The translations under genes and the position numbers were made by a program. The notes below the pieces were generated by a model. That model ran no database searches, was not told the DNA's origin, and worked only from the letters and a program-made list of their open reading frames with translations. A stretch of DNA of 64,000 nucleotides from Maritalea myrionectae DSM 19524 (lineage in GTDB: Bacteria > Pseudomonadota > Alphaproteobacteria > Rhizobiales > Devosiaceae), in the NCBI RefSeq assembly GCF_000423365.1, contig NZ_AUHV01000003.1, positions 124,001 to 188,000 on the forward strand. Direction: 5' to 3'. Shown here in pieces: positions 54,918 to 64,000 of this stretch (positions are counted from its first letter, which is position 1; each line of letters starts with the position of its first letter).

Positions 54918-55811
54918 TTAACTCAACAAATCCAGCTCGCCGTGCCCTGTGATGACCACATGGCCACCCAAACCCGCATGCACCAACGCGCCCTGCTCGA
55001 CCTTGGCTTGGGCTTCAATAAAGCCCGGACGCCCCATTTCCACCCCTTGGCGCACCACAAAATCCGTCTGCCCTTCTTTAAACCGACCGTGATCCATCAA
55101 TTGCCCAATCATGGCAGAGACCGCTGAGCCCGTGGCCGGGTCTTCCTTAAAGCCGTTCAAGTCAACAAAGGTGCGGGCGGCATAATCAACATCATCTTCC
55201 AGTGGCGTGGGGCTATAAACAAATACGCCGGTAGACTGGTCGCCAAATATATCAACCCAACCCCGCCGCTGAAACTTGATTTCTTTAAGCACTGACGCGT
55301 CTTTCACCGGCACCATTGTAAACGCAACCCCCGCCGAATAGACCGCAGGCACCAGATCTCCACATCCGATTTGATGCGGCAAAAGCCCTAAACATTCGGC
55401 CACATCATCAACGTTGGAAACCTCTCCAACCCGCTCCGGCAGTTTTGGCAAACCAAACCGCGCGTGGCCCGACATTTTGCCCGAAGGCGTCATGACAGCG
55501 ACGACGGTGCCGATTTGCTCTTCCAATCGCACCGCGCTGGTGCTGTGGCGCAGGCCAAGGGCTACTGAAACGCCAACCGTTGGGTGCCCCGCAAAGGGAA
55601 GTTCACGCGTTGGGGTGAATATCCGCACCTTTGCCAAATGGCGCAAAGTGCGCGGCTTATGCACGAATATCGTCTCAGATAGATTGAACTCTTGCGCAAT
55701 CTTCAACATGGTCTCGTCGGGCAAGCCATCCGCCTCGAACACAATGGCCAGCGGATTGCCGGCAAAGCGTTCTTTCGTGAACACGTCCGCGATCATAAAT
55801 GGATATTTCAT
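54918..55811 (-). CDS. PhzF-family isomerase-like protein
   Basis: A 297-residue PhzF/diaminopimelate-epimerase-fold protein. The N-terminus KYPFMIADVFTKERFAGNPLAIV, LSETIFV with the conserved Glu, RIFTPTRELPFAGHPTVG and the C-terminal EDPATGSAVSAMIGQL are the family motifs. PhzF isomerises a phenazine precursor, but most stand-alone homologues have unknown substrates, and no other phenazine genes are here. The ATG at 55811 has GGAG five bases upstream. It is monocistronic, in the same direction as leuA and ilvC. Confidence 0.88.
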   Translation of the reverse strand: MKYPFMIADVFTKERFAGNPLAIVFEADGLPDETMLKIAQEFNLSETIFVHKPRTLRHLAKVRIFTPTRELPFAGHPTVGVSVALGLRHSTSAVRLEEQIGTVVAVMTPSGKMSGHARFGLPKLPERVGEVSNVDDVAECLGLLPHQIGCGDLVPAVYSAGVAFTMVPVKDASVLKEIKFQRRGWVDIFGDQSTGVFVYSPTPLEDDVDYAARTFVDLNGFKEDPATGSAVSAMIGQLMDHGRFKEGQTDFVVRQGVEMGRPGFIEAQAKVEQGALVHAGLGGHVVITGHGELDLLS

Positions 55812-55890
55812 GCACACTCCGAAACTGAATCGTTCGATCTATTGAAACAGTTTCAGTTTACACGACCACGACTAACGAAGTTTGAATAAA

Positions 55891-55912
55891 AAAAGGGGCG
55901 CCGAAGCGCCCC
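55891..55912 (-). terminator. Terminator of ilvC
   Basis: GGGGCGC (55895-55901), loop CGAA, GCGCCCC (55906-55912); on the minus strand it is followed by a T tract (seven T after the stem). An almost identical hairpin terminates metY at 57857-57874. Confidence 0.85.
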
Positions 55913-55954
55913 TATAGTTAGCTCTGGGAGAGCTAGGGTTTACCCCTTCAAAAG

Positions 55955-57034
<1,080 letters not shown>

Positions 57035-57040
57035 TTATTT

Positions 57041-57703
57041 TTAAGCGCCGTACAATTTCAAAAACTGCTCAGTCGCCCGTTTTGCATCGCGGATAACGTC
57101 TTGATCTGAAAGCTCAAACTCGTCACCCAATAAAAGCCGCACTTGAACATCTCTCAGCACCAGGCCGAAAAAGGTCCGAAACGCCTCCTCCTCGTCGTCA
57201 AAGCGAAGCAACCCTGCGCCCCGCCCTGCCTTCAACAAAGGCTTCAACCGTTTACCAACCGCAAAGCGGCCATTGGTTAAAACCGTGTGTCCCAAATTGC
57301 TCAACGGTCCCGCATGGGTGATGGCCAAACGATTCAGCGCCACCGAAATGTCGCCTGCAATCACTTTGAGCCAGTCATAGGCAAACCGTTCAAGATTGGC
57401 TTGCAATGCTTCAATGCTCATGCGCTGTGGTCCCAACGGCACCGGACGCACCTTCGCCGCCTGCCACTGCACAATCGCCGTCAACAATCCATCACGATCG
57501 CCAAACCACTTATAGAGCGACTCTTTTGAACAGCGTGCGCGCCGCGCAACACCAGTCATCGTCAATTTGTCACCCACTTCAACCAGCAAGGACAAAGCAA
57601 TATCCAACACGTCCTGTTGGCGTTGCGTCAGTTCTTCATCACCCAGTTTAATGGCAGCCGACAATTTTACCTCCATCGATCGGTCGCGAATTGCCGCGCC
57701 CAT
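57041..57703 (-). CDS. TetR-family transcriptional regulator
   Basis: A 220-residue protein. The HTH region ALSLLVEVGDKLTMTGVARRARCSKESLYKWFGDRDGLLTAIVQW is at about residues 38-85, followed by a helical ligand domain with RFAYDWLKVIAGDISVALNRLAI. It lies directly upstream of ilvC on the same strand. A perfect 9-bp inverted repeat 60-80 bases upstream of its start is the likely operator, so autoregulation, perhaps with ilvC, is expected. The ATG at 57703 is preferred over an upstream TTG; an ATG nine codons further in is also possible. Ligand unknown. Confidence 0.88.
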   Translation of the reverse strand: MGAAIRDRSMEVKLSAAIKLGDEELTQRQQDVLDIALSLLVEVGDKLTMTGVARRARCSKESLYKWFGDRDGLLTAIVQWQAAKVRPVPLGPQRMSIEALQANLERFAYDWLKVIAGDISVALNRLAITHAGPLSNLGHTVLTNGRFAVGKRLKPLLKAGRGAGLLRFDDEEEAFRTFFGLVLRDVQVRLLLGDEFELSDQDVIRDAKRATEQFLKLYGA

Positions 57704-57763
57704 CTGCAACCCAACTCAACGGCCCTACGGCCAAATTGAAACCGAGTCGCTCAATTTGATATG

Positions 57764-57782
57764 GAACCGTACCGTACGGTTC
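57764..57782. promoter_or_regulatory. Palindromic operator upstream of the TetR gene
   Basis: GAACCGTAC-C-GTACGGTTC, arms of nine bases perfectly complementary with a one-base centre. Size and symmetry fit a TetR-family operator; it lies about 60 bases upstream of the tetR start codon. Confidence 0.75.
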
Positions 57783-57856
57783 GGTAAATGTCAACAAAAA
57801 GTTACACCTTCGAATGCAAGCAGGAATTGCCCCACACAATCAGCATGTTAACAAAA

Positions 57857-57874
57857 GGGGCGCCGAAGCGCCCC
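57857..57874 (-). terminator. Terminator of metY
   Basis: GGGGCGC (57857-57863), loop CGAA, GCGCCCC (57868-57874), followed on the minus strand by TTTTGTT. It lies 24 bases after the metY stop. Confidence 0.85.
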
Positions 57875-57897
57875 GATCAATTCATTCGCTTTATGAA

Positions 57898-59166
57898 CTA
57901 CGCTTTGTCCAGCGCTTGTTCGATGTCAGCGATAATGTCATCTATATGTTCAATACCCACGGAGATCCGTACCAAATCGCGCGGCACGCCAGCGGCTTTC
58001 AGTTCATCATCATTGAGCTGACGGTGGGTTGTGGAGGCCGGGTGACATGCAAGTGACTTGGCGTCGCCAATATTCACCAACCGCAAAATCATCTCCAGCG
58101 CATCAATAAAGCGAGCACCTGCTTCCTGACCGCCCTTAATGCCAAAGCTCAAAATGCCCGAGGCCTTGCCGCCGGAGATTTTGTTGGCCAACGCATTGTA
58201 TGGCGAAGATTTAAGGCCGGCATAATTCACCCAGCTCACCTTGTCGTGCGCCTCAAGATATTCAGCAACTTTTTGGGCATTCTCGCAGTGACGCTCCATG
58301 CGCAGACCAAGTGTTTCAAGACCTTGCAAAATCTGGAATGCGTTCATGGGAGAAAGAGCGGCACCCGTGTTGCGCAACGGCACGACACGCGCGCGGCCAA
58401 TAAAGGCTGCAGGCCCAAGCGCCTCAGTGTAAACAACACCATGATAAGATGGATCTGGCTCATTCAAAACCGCAAAGCGCTTCTTATCCGCCGCCCAGTC
58501 AAACTTGCCGCTATCAACGATAATGCCGCCGACACTTGTGCCGTGGCCGCCAATATATTTGGTCAATGAATGCACAACAATGTCGGCACCATGATCAATG
58601 GGGCGACAAAGGAACGGCGATGCTACCGTGTTGTCAACGATCAGCGGCACGCCATGCTTGTGGGCAATCTCAGCCAATTTTTCGATGTCGACCACATTGC
58701 CAGCCGGGTTGCCAATGCTTTCGCAGAACACCGCTTTGGTATTTTCATCAAACAGCTTTTCAATGCCGTCAAAGCTGGCATCAACCATGCGCACATCAAT
58801 GCCCTGACGCGGGAAGCTGTGCTCAAACAAATTGTAGGTGCCGCCATAAAGCTGGCTGACAGAAACAATATTGTCGCCCACACCAGCGATGGTTTGGATG
58901 GCATAGGTGATCGCAGCCATGCCAGAGGCCAACGCCAACCCGGCAATGCCGCCTTCCATCTCGGCAACACGCTGCTCCAGCACCGCGTTGGTCGGGTTCA
59001 TGATCCGGGTGTAGATATTGCCTTCCACCTTAAGATCAAAAAGATCGGCGCCATGCTGCGTATTATCAAACGTATAGCTTGTCGTTTGATAAATCGGCAC
59101 AGCCGCTGCCTTGGTGGTGGCTTCTGATTCATAGCCATGATGCAGGGCGAGTGATTCAAGCTTCAT
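57898..59166 (-). CDS. metY: O-acetylhomoserine sulfhydrylase (MetY)
   Basis: A 422-residue PLP enzyme of the Cys/Met metabolism family. The PLP Lys203 lies in HSLTKYIGGHG, with YTRIMNPTNAVLEQRVAEMEGG and the substrate-binding QLYGGTYNLFEHSF near the N-terminal half and SVGIEHIDDIIADI at the end. The length and KYIGGHG context are those of O-acetylhomoserine aminocarboxypropyltransferase rather than the shorter MetB/MetC (about 390). It makes homocysteine directly from O-acetylhomoserine and sulfide. No SAM riboswitch is evident in the upstream 100 bases. Monocistronic with its own terminator. Confidence 0.9.
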   Translation of the reverse strand: MKLESLALHHGYESEATTKAAAVPIYQTTSYTFDNTQHGADLFDLKVEGNIYTRIMNPTNAVLEQRVAEMEGGIAGLALASGMAAITYAIQTIAGVGDNIVSVSQLYGGTYNLFEHSFPRQGIDVRMVDASFDGIEKLFDENTKAVFCESIGNPAGNVVDIEKLAEIAHKHGVPLIVDNTVASPFLCRPIDHGADIVVHSLTKYIGGHGTSVGGIIVDSGKFDWAADKKRFAVLNEPDPSYHGVVYTEALGPAAFIGRARVVPLRNTGAALSPMNAFQILQGLETLGLRMERHCENAQKVAEYLEAHDKVSWVNYAGLKSSPYNALANKISGGKASGILSFGIKGGQEAGARFIDALEMILRLVNIGDAKSLACHPASTTHRQLNDDELKAAGVPRDLVRISVGIEHIDDIIADIEQALDKA

Positions 59167-59276
59167 AATATTTTCCCGAAATTTGACAGAGTTCGGCGCA
59201 TCTTAGCAGTTGTGCAGAAACCGCAAAGGTGCAAAAGGGAAAATACAGTCTATTAAAGCCCGCTTTTGTAAAAAAT

Positions 59277-61250
59277 CTATGCCACGCCCTGCTTGCCAAG
59301 CTGCCCATCTTGAGTGTGCAGCAAATTGACCAGTGTTTGATGCGACATGGGACGGGCGAAATGGAACCCTTGATAATATTGGCAACCCAAGCCTTCCAGC
59401 ACATGCAAATGATCGCTGGAACTGATGCCTTGCGCCACCACCCGCAAACCCAACCCCTGGGCAAGTTCGACAATTTTTTGCACCAAAATCCGGCTTTGGG
59501 TGGAGAACCGCAAATCACATATGAGCTCCGAATCCAGCTTCACCACATCAATCGGCAATTGATGCAGATGATTAAAATTCGAAATCCGCCCGCCAAAATC
59601 ATCCAGCGCAATCGTGAAGCCAAAATCGCTCAATTGATTGAGCATCTTTTCAGCCTGCTCCAAATGGTCATGCAGCACGTTCTCAGAAATCTCAAAAATA
59701 ATGCGGTTGGGTGAAATGCCTTTTTGCCGCGTGGTCTCAATCAACGCTTTAACCACATGCGGCTCAATCACATCAGCAGGAGATAGATTAAAGCTTAGGC
59801 GCAAATATTTGGGCAGCTTCAACATTGAATCCGTGGCTTTTTCAAACAGCGCCAATGTCAGCTTATTCATCAACCCCATCGCCTCAGCCACTGGGATGAA
59901 CCGATTGGGCAAAATCTCCAACCCATCAGGGCGGTGCCAACGGGCCAGCGCTTCAACAGCCGTTATATTATTATTGGCGGCGCTCACCACGGGCTGGAAC
60001 ACCATTTCCATTTCGTCAATGAACTGGCTATCCCTTAGCCCCTGAGCAATCTCGGCTGAATCTCGCGTGATCCGTTCATGCTTTTGCTCAAACAACAGGG
60101 CATGGCCGATATTGTAGGTCTTGGCGTAATATAGGGCGTGGTCGGCCCGTTCAAACAATTTCTCCGCATCCGCAGCGTCAATTCCCGCCCGAGCAAACCC
60201 AATTGAGGCGGAGAGTTTAACCTGAACGCCCGTTTTCAACACAAAGGGCACCTTAAGCGCCGCGCAAACCGCCCGCCCCAGTGCAACCACTTCATGGTCA
60301 GACATTTTGTGGCGGGTAATCAGGGCGAACTCGTCTCCCCCTACCCGCGCAACGAAAACTTCTTCGCCGAGAAACTCGACCAGACGGCGCGACACTTTGC
60401 ACAACAAATCATCCCCCGCCGGGTGACCATAAATGTCATTGATCGGCTTAAAACCGTCTAGGTCGATCAATCCAAGAGTGAGAACTTGATCTGATCGCGT
60501 CGGAAAGTGCTTTTCCAAATAATTAAAAAAGCCACGTCGGTTGGCTAGATCTGTCAACATGTCCTTAAAGGCCAAATCACGCATTTCTTTGGCCTGGGCG
60601 CGCGCGTCTGCTTTTGCAGCATAAAGGCGCGTTCGGTGATCAATAAACCGTTCGAAATCAAAACCAAAACTGCGTGTGACCAGCGTGATGATCGTAACAA
60701 CAAACAAAAAATGGAAGGTCAGGGCAGAAAACAGGTCAAGCTGCGCTATCCAACTCCAAACATAAAGCGGCACACCGACACTGACCACGAGCGCCACAGC
60801 CGCCTGACGCAAATAGGCGAGGCAAAACAAGGCCCCGAGCAACGACAACAGAACGAAAAACCCAACTTCTTTGTGCGCTGTTGTGCTGGATTGTGACATG
60901 GCAAATATCGCCCAGGAGGTGAATACAATGCCCAAGCCGGCCGCAGCGTAGACGATATTTTGAAGTTGTTTTTGAAGCTGTTGGGCGTCGAGTTCTTTGC
61001 CCTTAAATCGGACCCAATGAACGATACGCCACAATGATACCGCCACCAAAATGGCCGTACCAATAACAATGACCGGGTCAAACCCGTCCACCAAGCGCCG
61101 CTGTGCGACCACCAAAAGTGCAGAAAAGGTCAATAAATAAACGAAAGGGAGTCGAAAACGAAGCATTCGCAACTGCGCGCGCATCAATGGTTCGTTTGAA
61201 CCATCAATCAACACCGCAGCCTTGAACCAGCTCGCCACGCGACTAATCAA
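59277..61250 (-). CDS. Membrane GGDEF-EAL protein, probable diguanylate cyclase
   Basis: A 657-residue protein with six or seven hydrophobic helices between residues 33 and 195 and a short coiled coil, then a GGDEF domain (about 225-390) with an intact GGDEF at 304-308, and an EAL domain (about 400-650). The EAL motif is present (433-435), as are Asp550-Asp551 and Lys571, but the usual GTGYSS loop reads GGRISN and the usual EGVE is QGIS (607-610), so the general-base Glu and a second metal-linked Glu are missing. It should make but not degrade c-di-GMP. The start is TTG with GGTGAAGA before it. Confidence 0.87.
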   Translation of the reverse strand: MISRVASWFKAAVLIDGSNEPLMRAQLRMLRFRLPFVYLLTFSALLVVAQRRLVDGFDPVIVIGTAILVAVSLWRIVHWVRFKGKELDAQQLQKQLQNIVYAAAGLGIVFTSWAIFAMSQSSTTAHKEVGFFVLLSLLGALFCLAYLRQAAVALVVSVGVPLYVWSWIAQLDLFSALTFHFLFVVTIITLVTRSFGFDFERFIDHRTRLYAAKADARAQAKEMRDLAFKDMLTDLANRRGFFNYLEKHFPTRSDQVLTLGLIDLDGFKPINDIYGHPAGDDLLCKVSRRLVEFLGEEVFVARVGGDEFALITRHKMSDHEVVALGRAVCAALKVPFVLKTGVQVKLSASIGFARAGIDAADAEKLFERADHALYYAKTYNIGHALLFEQKHERITRDSAEIAQGLRDSQFIDEMEMVFQPVVSAANNNITAVEALARWHRPDGLEILPNRFIPVAEAMGLMNKLTLALFEKATDSMLKLPKYLRLSFNLSPADVIEPHVVKALIETTRQKGISPNRIIFEISENVLHDHLEQAEKMLNQLSDFGFTIALDDFGGRISNFNHLHQLPIDVVKLDSELICDLRFSTQSRILVQKIVELAQGLGLRVVAQGISSSDHLHVLEGLGCQYYQGFHFARPMSHQTLVNLLHTQDGQLGKQGVA

Positions 61251-61447
61251 TCTTCACCCCACCCTAATTCTTTGCCTGAGACACCTTTTGAGATTCGACC
61301 AAAGAAAAAATTTAATTGTTCTGCACAAATTGAGCTAAAAACACTCCATTCCAAAAAACGAAAAACAATTAAATTAATTAAAGATGTAATCATATAAGTG
61401 TAACAATTTAACTAACTGAATTATCAGACAAAATTGAATACAAAAAA

Positions 61448-61467
61448 GCCGGCATGAAAATGCCGGC
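61448..61467 (-). terminator. Terminator of the M32 carboxypeptidase gene
   Basis: GCCGGCA (61448-61454), loop TGAAAA, TGCCGGC (61461-61467), with TTTTTTG on the minus strand and CTTTTC on the plus strand. Confidence 0.85.
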
Positions 61468-61492
61468 CTTTTCTTCGCATCGAATTATCAAT

Positions 61493-62980
61493 TTAGGCAG
61501 TCAAATATCTCTCATGCAGATGCTGCTTGAAAACCTCAACATCCAGAACCGAACCTGTCGCATCAGACACCATTTCATCCATAGAAACAGAGGATGCACG
61601 GTGGTGCACATTGGTGCGCAGCCACTCAAAGATCGACGTGAAATCGCCACGACGCACACTGTCGTCCCAGCCGGTAACCTGACTTTGCAACGCCTTGAAC
61701 AATTGCGATGCGGTCATCGCGCCGATTGTATATGTGGGGAAATAACCCAATGCGCCGCCTGACCAGTGAATATCCTGCATACAGCCATTGCCAACGCAAT
61801 CGGGGCGCACGCCAATATTCTTTTCCATCTCATCGTCCCAATAGCCGGGCAAGTCAGCCACTTGCAGATCGCCGCTGAGCAGTGATTTCTCAATGCGATA
61901 GCGCAACATCACATGCAGCGGATAAGTCACCTCGTCCGCGTCCACACGAATAAGTCCCCGCTTAACCCGCAAGATTGAGCGTTTGAAGTTTTCCATTTCC
62001 CAAGCAGATCCACTGACACCGAAAGCCTCCCGCACTTTTGGCAATGCGTAGGCCAAAAATGCATCGGACCGACAAAGCTGCATATCCAAAAACAGCGACT
62101 GGCTTTCATGCATACTCATCCCGCAGGCATTGCCCACAGGTTGACCGCGCCACTCCGCCGGCAGGCCAATCTCGTACATGGCATGACCAGTTTCGTGCAG
62201 CACCCCGTAAAGGCTGGTGGAGAACGCATTGGCATTGTAGCGCGTGGTCAAGCGCACATCACCCGGCACACCGCCACAAAAAGGGTGGGCCGACACGTCA
62301 ATGCGCCCATGACTAAAATCAAAGCCCAGCGCCTCCATAAAGCGGCGACCAAGTGCTTCTTGCGCGCCAACAGGCGTTTCACCATCCAACGGCTTCACGG
62401 GGCGATGGGTTTCTTGAAACTCGATGACCTCATTCAAAAAGTCCGGCAGAAATGCACCCAACTCATCAAAATATTGATCGACTTTGGTGGTGCGCATCCC
62501 CGGATCAAAAGTGTCCAATTGCGCATCATACGCACTCAGGCCCAACGCATCGGCTTTGGCGTCGGCTGCCTGGCGTATTAGTCCTAGCAAGGGCTCAAGC
62601 TTGGCAGCAAAACTATCAAAATCATTCTCAGGCCGCGCATGTTGCCACACATGCGTGGTTTCAGACTGGGCCTTGCTTAGCGCATGCACCAAATCATTTG
62701 GCACCGCATTCGCGTGTAAATAAACACGCTCCATCTCTTTGATGTTGGCAGCGTCCCAACCCTCAAGCTTTTCTTCCTTGGCTTTTGCAATCAGATCGCC
62801 CAAATCCGGCGCGGTGTATTTTTCGTGTGCCACGCCCGCCAATGCGGCCAATTGCTCGCCCCGCACCTCGGCCGACCCTTTGGGCATCATGGTTTCTGCA
62901 TCCCAACTCAGCATAGAGGCTGCCCCCTCAATTGCTGAAATTTGTGCAAATCGTTTCTTCAACTCAGAATAGGCGCCCAT
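61493..62980 (-). CDS. M32-family carboxypeptidase (Taq carboxypeptidase)
   Basis: A 495-residue metallocarboxypeptidase. The zinc motif HETGH lies in LYGVLHETGHAMYEIGLP, followed by GMSMHESQSLF (the family HES motif) and the third ligand Glu further on; DVRLTTRYN and GALGYFPTYTIGAM are also typical. It trims C-terminal residues from peptides in the cytoplasm. The ATG at 62980 has GGAG seven bases upstream and gives the family length; an upstream GTG is less likely. Monocistronic. Confidence 0.92.
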   Translation of the reverse strand: MGAYSELKKRFAQISAIEGAASMLSWDAETMMPKGSAEVRGEQLAALAGVAHEKYTAPDLGDLIAKAKEEKLEGWDAANIKEMERVYLHANAVPNDLVHALSKAQSETTHVWQHARPENDFDSFAAKLEPLLGLIRQAADAKADALGLSAYDAQLDTFDPGMRTTKVDQYFDELGAFLPDFLNEVIEFQETHRPVKPLDGETPVGAQEALGRRFMEALGFDFSHGRIDVSAHPFCGGVPGDVRLTTRYNANAFSTSLYGVLHETGHAMYEIGLPAEWRGQPVGNACGMSMHESQSLFLDMQLCRSDAFLAYALPKVREAFGVSGSAWEMENFKRSILRVKRGLIRVDADEVTYPLHVMLRYRIEKSLLSGDLQVADLPGYWDDEMEKNIGVRPDCVGNGCMQDIHWSGGALGYFPTYTIGAMTASQLFKALQSQVTGWDDSVRRGDFTSIFEWLRTNVHHRASSVSMDEMVSDATGSVLDVEVFKQHLHERYLTA

Positions 62981-63095
62981 GCCCGTCTCCCCAGATTTAG
63001 TGCGAAAGGCCACATTGATAGGAAATCATGTGGTTTTGAGCCCAGAGAGTAACGCCATGTTTTGCGCCAACGCAAGCGCCTTTATCGCAAAACAA

Positions 63096-63119
63096 AAGGG
63101 TCGCAAAAATGCGACCCTT
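63096..63119 (-). terminator. Terminator of the UspA-family gene
   Basis: AAGGGTCGCA (63096-63105), loop AAAA, TGCGACCCTT (63110-63119), followed by TTGTTTT on the minus strand; 27 bases after the stop codon. Confidence 0.8.
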
Positions 63120-63145
63120 CTGCCCCGATGCTGAATTGAATTCAG

Positions 63146-63982
63146 CTAGTGTGCCATCAAAACCGGCACTTCTGCTTTGCTCAAAATCTCGCGGGTTGCG
63201 CCGCCAAGAACCCATTCACGGAACCGAGAATGGCCATAGCCGCCCATGACAATCATGTCGGCGTCTATGCGGCCAACTTCGTTCAACAATGCAGCAGCCG
63301 CATCTGACCACCCATTGATGTTGCGCACCTCTACATTGACCCCATGGCGATCCAAATGCCGCGCAATATCGGCACCAGGCTCGATGCCACGCTCTTCAGG
63401 CGCTTCATCATCGCTCACAATGGCAACGGTTACTTGGTCCGCACGCTGCATAAATGGGATCGCATCCGCAACGGCACGCGCTGTTTCTTTTGAATTGCGC
63501 CAACCCAATACGATGTTTTTGTAAGGTCCATCACTCGCAGGAATTGCAGGCGGGACAAACAGGCAGGAGCGTCCTGAATTAAACAAGACATTTTCAAAAA
63601 TCTCAGGCTTTTCCGAATAGTGCTTGTAAGGCCGTGTCGCAACGATCAAGTCGGCCAGCCGTGCTTCATTGGCAATCGTTTGCCCCATAAAGGACGGTGT
63701 GGCACTCACGCGGCGCAAATCAGAGCTAAACTCATGTTTGGCGAACCGCATGTCGAGTTCTTTTTCATATTTGTCGCCCTGCTCTTCGGCTTCCTGCTGC
63801 AACTCTGCAGCCACTTGCCCAACAGAGAACACCCCATCACCGGCGCTCACCACATCTGGAATTTCAACACACAAAAGGCCTGTCAAAAACGCATCATGAC
63901 GGCGGGCAATCGGCTCGGCATATGACAAGCGCACCTCATCTTCTTTTGACCCATCTAAATATACCAATACATCCTTGATCAT
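63146..63982 (-). CDS. Tandem-domain universal stress protein (UspA family)
   Basis: A 278-residue protein with two Usp folds. The N-terminal half starts MIKDVLVYLDGSKEDEVRLSYA and lacks a clear nucleotide loop. The C-terminal half (from about residue 150, NIVLGWRNSKETARAVADA) ends GGYGHSRFREWVLGGATREI, the G-2x-G-9x-G ATP-binding pattern. Such two-domain proteins respond to starvation or membrane stress. AGGAGGT lies upstream of the ATG. It is the last complete gene of the window. Confidence 0.9.
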   Translation of the reverse strand: MIKDVLVYLDGSKEDEVRLSYAEPIARRHDAFLTGLLCVEIPDVVSAGDGVFSVGQVAAELQQEAEEQGDKYEKELDMRFAKHEFSSDLRRVSATPSFMGQTIANEARLADLIVATRPYKHYSEKPEIFENVLFNSGRSCLFVPPAIPASDGPYKNIVLGWRNSKETARAVADAIPFMQRADQVTVAIVSDDEAPEERGIEPGADIARHLDRHGVNVEVRNINGWSDAAAALLNEVGRIDADMIVMGGYGHSRFREWVLGGATREILSKAEVPVLMAH

Positions 63983-64000
63983 CTCGACCTCCTGTGTCTG

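Overview
The window looks like a chromosomal segment of an alphaproteobacterium, most likely of the Hyphomicrobiales (perhaps a marine Devosiaceae-like organism; this is inference). Reasons: a cysG-DUF2849-cysI-cysH/DUF934 sulfur operon, a YcjX/YcjF pair, a giant coiled-coil protein resembling the Agrobacterium GROWTH POLE RING protein next to a perfect CtrA box, a plcP-agt lipid-remodelling pair, and many short extragenic palindromes of the form CGTCAT-hairpin-ATCCA. There are no rRNA or tRNA genes, no phage genes, no CRISPR array and no classical IS.

Layout. 1-5.2 kb: flagellar hook and hook-filament junction genes flgE-flgK-flgL (minus strand) behind a textbook sigma-54 promoter. 5.3-7.2 kb: a P-loop ATPase and metA. 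7.2-19.5 kb: accessory region with tandem ~50-bp GC-rich arrays abutting terminators, palindromic repeats, a hydrolase/PadR pair, DUF2087, a small AT-rich membrane protein, YcjX/YcjF, DUF899, an MFS transporter, an AT-rich reverse transcriptase of the defence (Abi/UG) type, and a GIY-YIG nuclease bracketed by inverted palindromes next to the broken end of a second copy. 19.5-25.5 kb: an assimilatory sulfate/sulfite reduction operon with its own ferredoxin and ferredoxin reductase. 25.7-31.7 kb: a second ferredoxin, an Hpt-like protein and, divergently, the polar-growth coiled-coil giant. 31.8-41.2 kb: MFS, plcP-agt, a secreted GH3 enzyme, and a CHASE2-PAS-GGDEF-EAL protein with two tandem secreted FecR-domain proteins. 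41.3-52.9 kb: acs, GNAT, nrtS, cardiolipin synthase, FemAB-like protein, nagR-nagB, a XRE-cupin regulator, GAF, MscS, aldo/keto reductase, periplasmic MsrA. 53-64 kb: leuA with a leucine-rich leader peptide, a PhzF-like protein, tetR-ilvC, metY, a second GGDEF-EAL protein, an M32 carboxypeptidase and a tandem UspA protein.

Connections: MetA (with Ala at the position that sets acyl specificity) and MetY suggest a direct-sulfhydrylation methionine route fed by sulfide from the cys operon. The two c-di-GMP proteins are complementary: one has a broken GGDEF and an intact EAL, the other an intact GGDEF and a broken EAL. leuA and ilvC belong to branched-chain amino-acid synthesis, with an attenuator for leuA and a TetR-type operator upstream of tetR-ilvC.

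The most novel-looking items are the GIY-YIG/palindrome unit with its empty relatives, the reverse transcriptase beside a truncated copy of that unit, the FecR-CHASE2 c-di-GMP module, and the CtrA-box-linked GPR-like gene.
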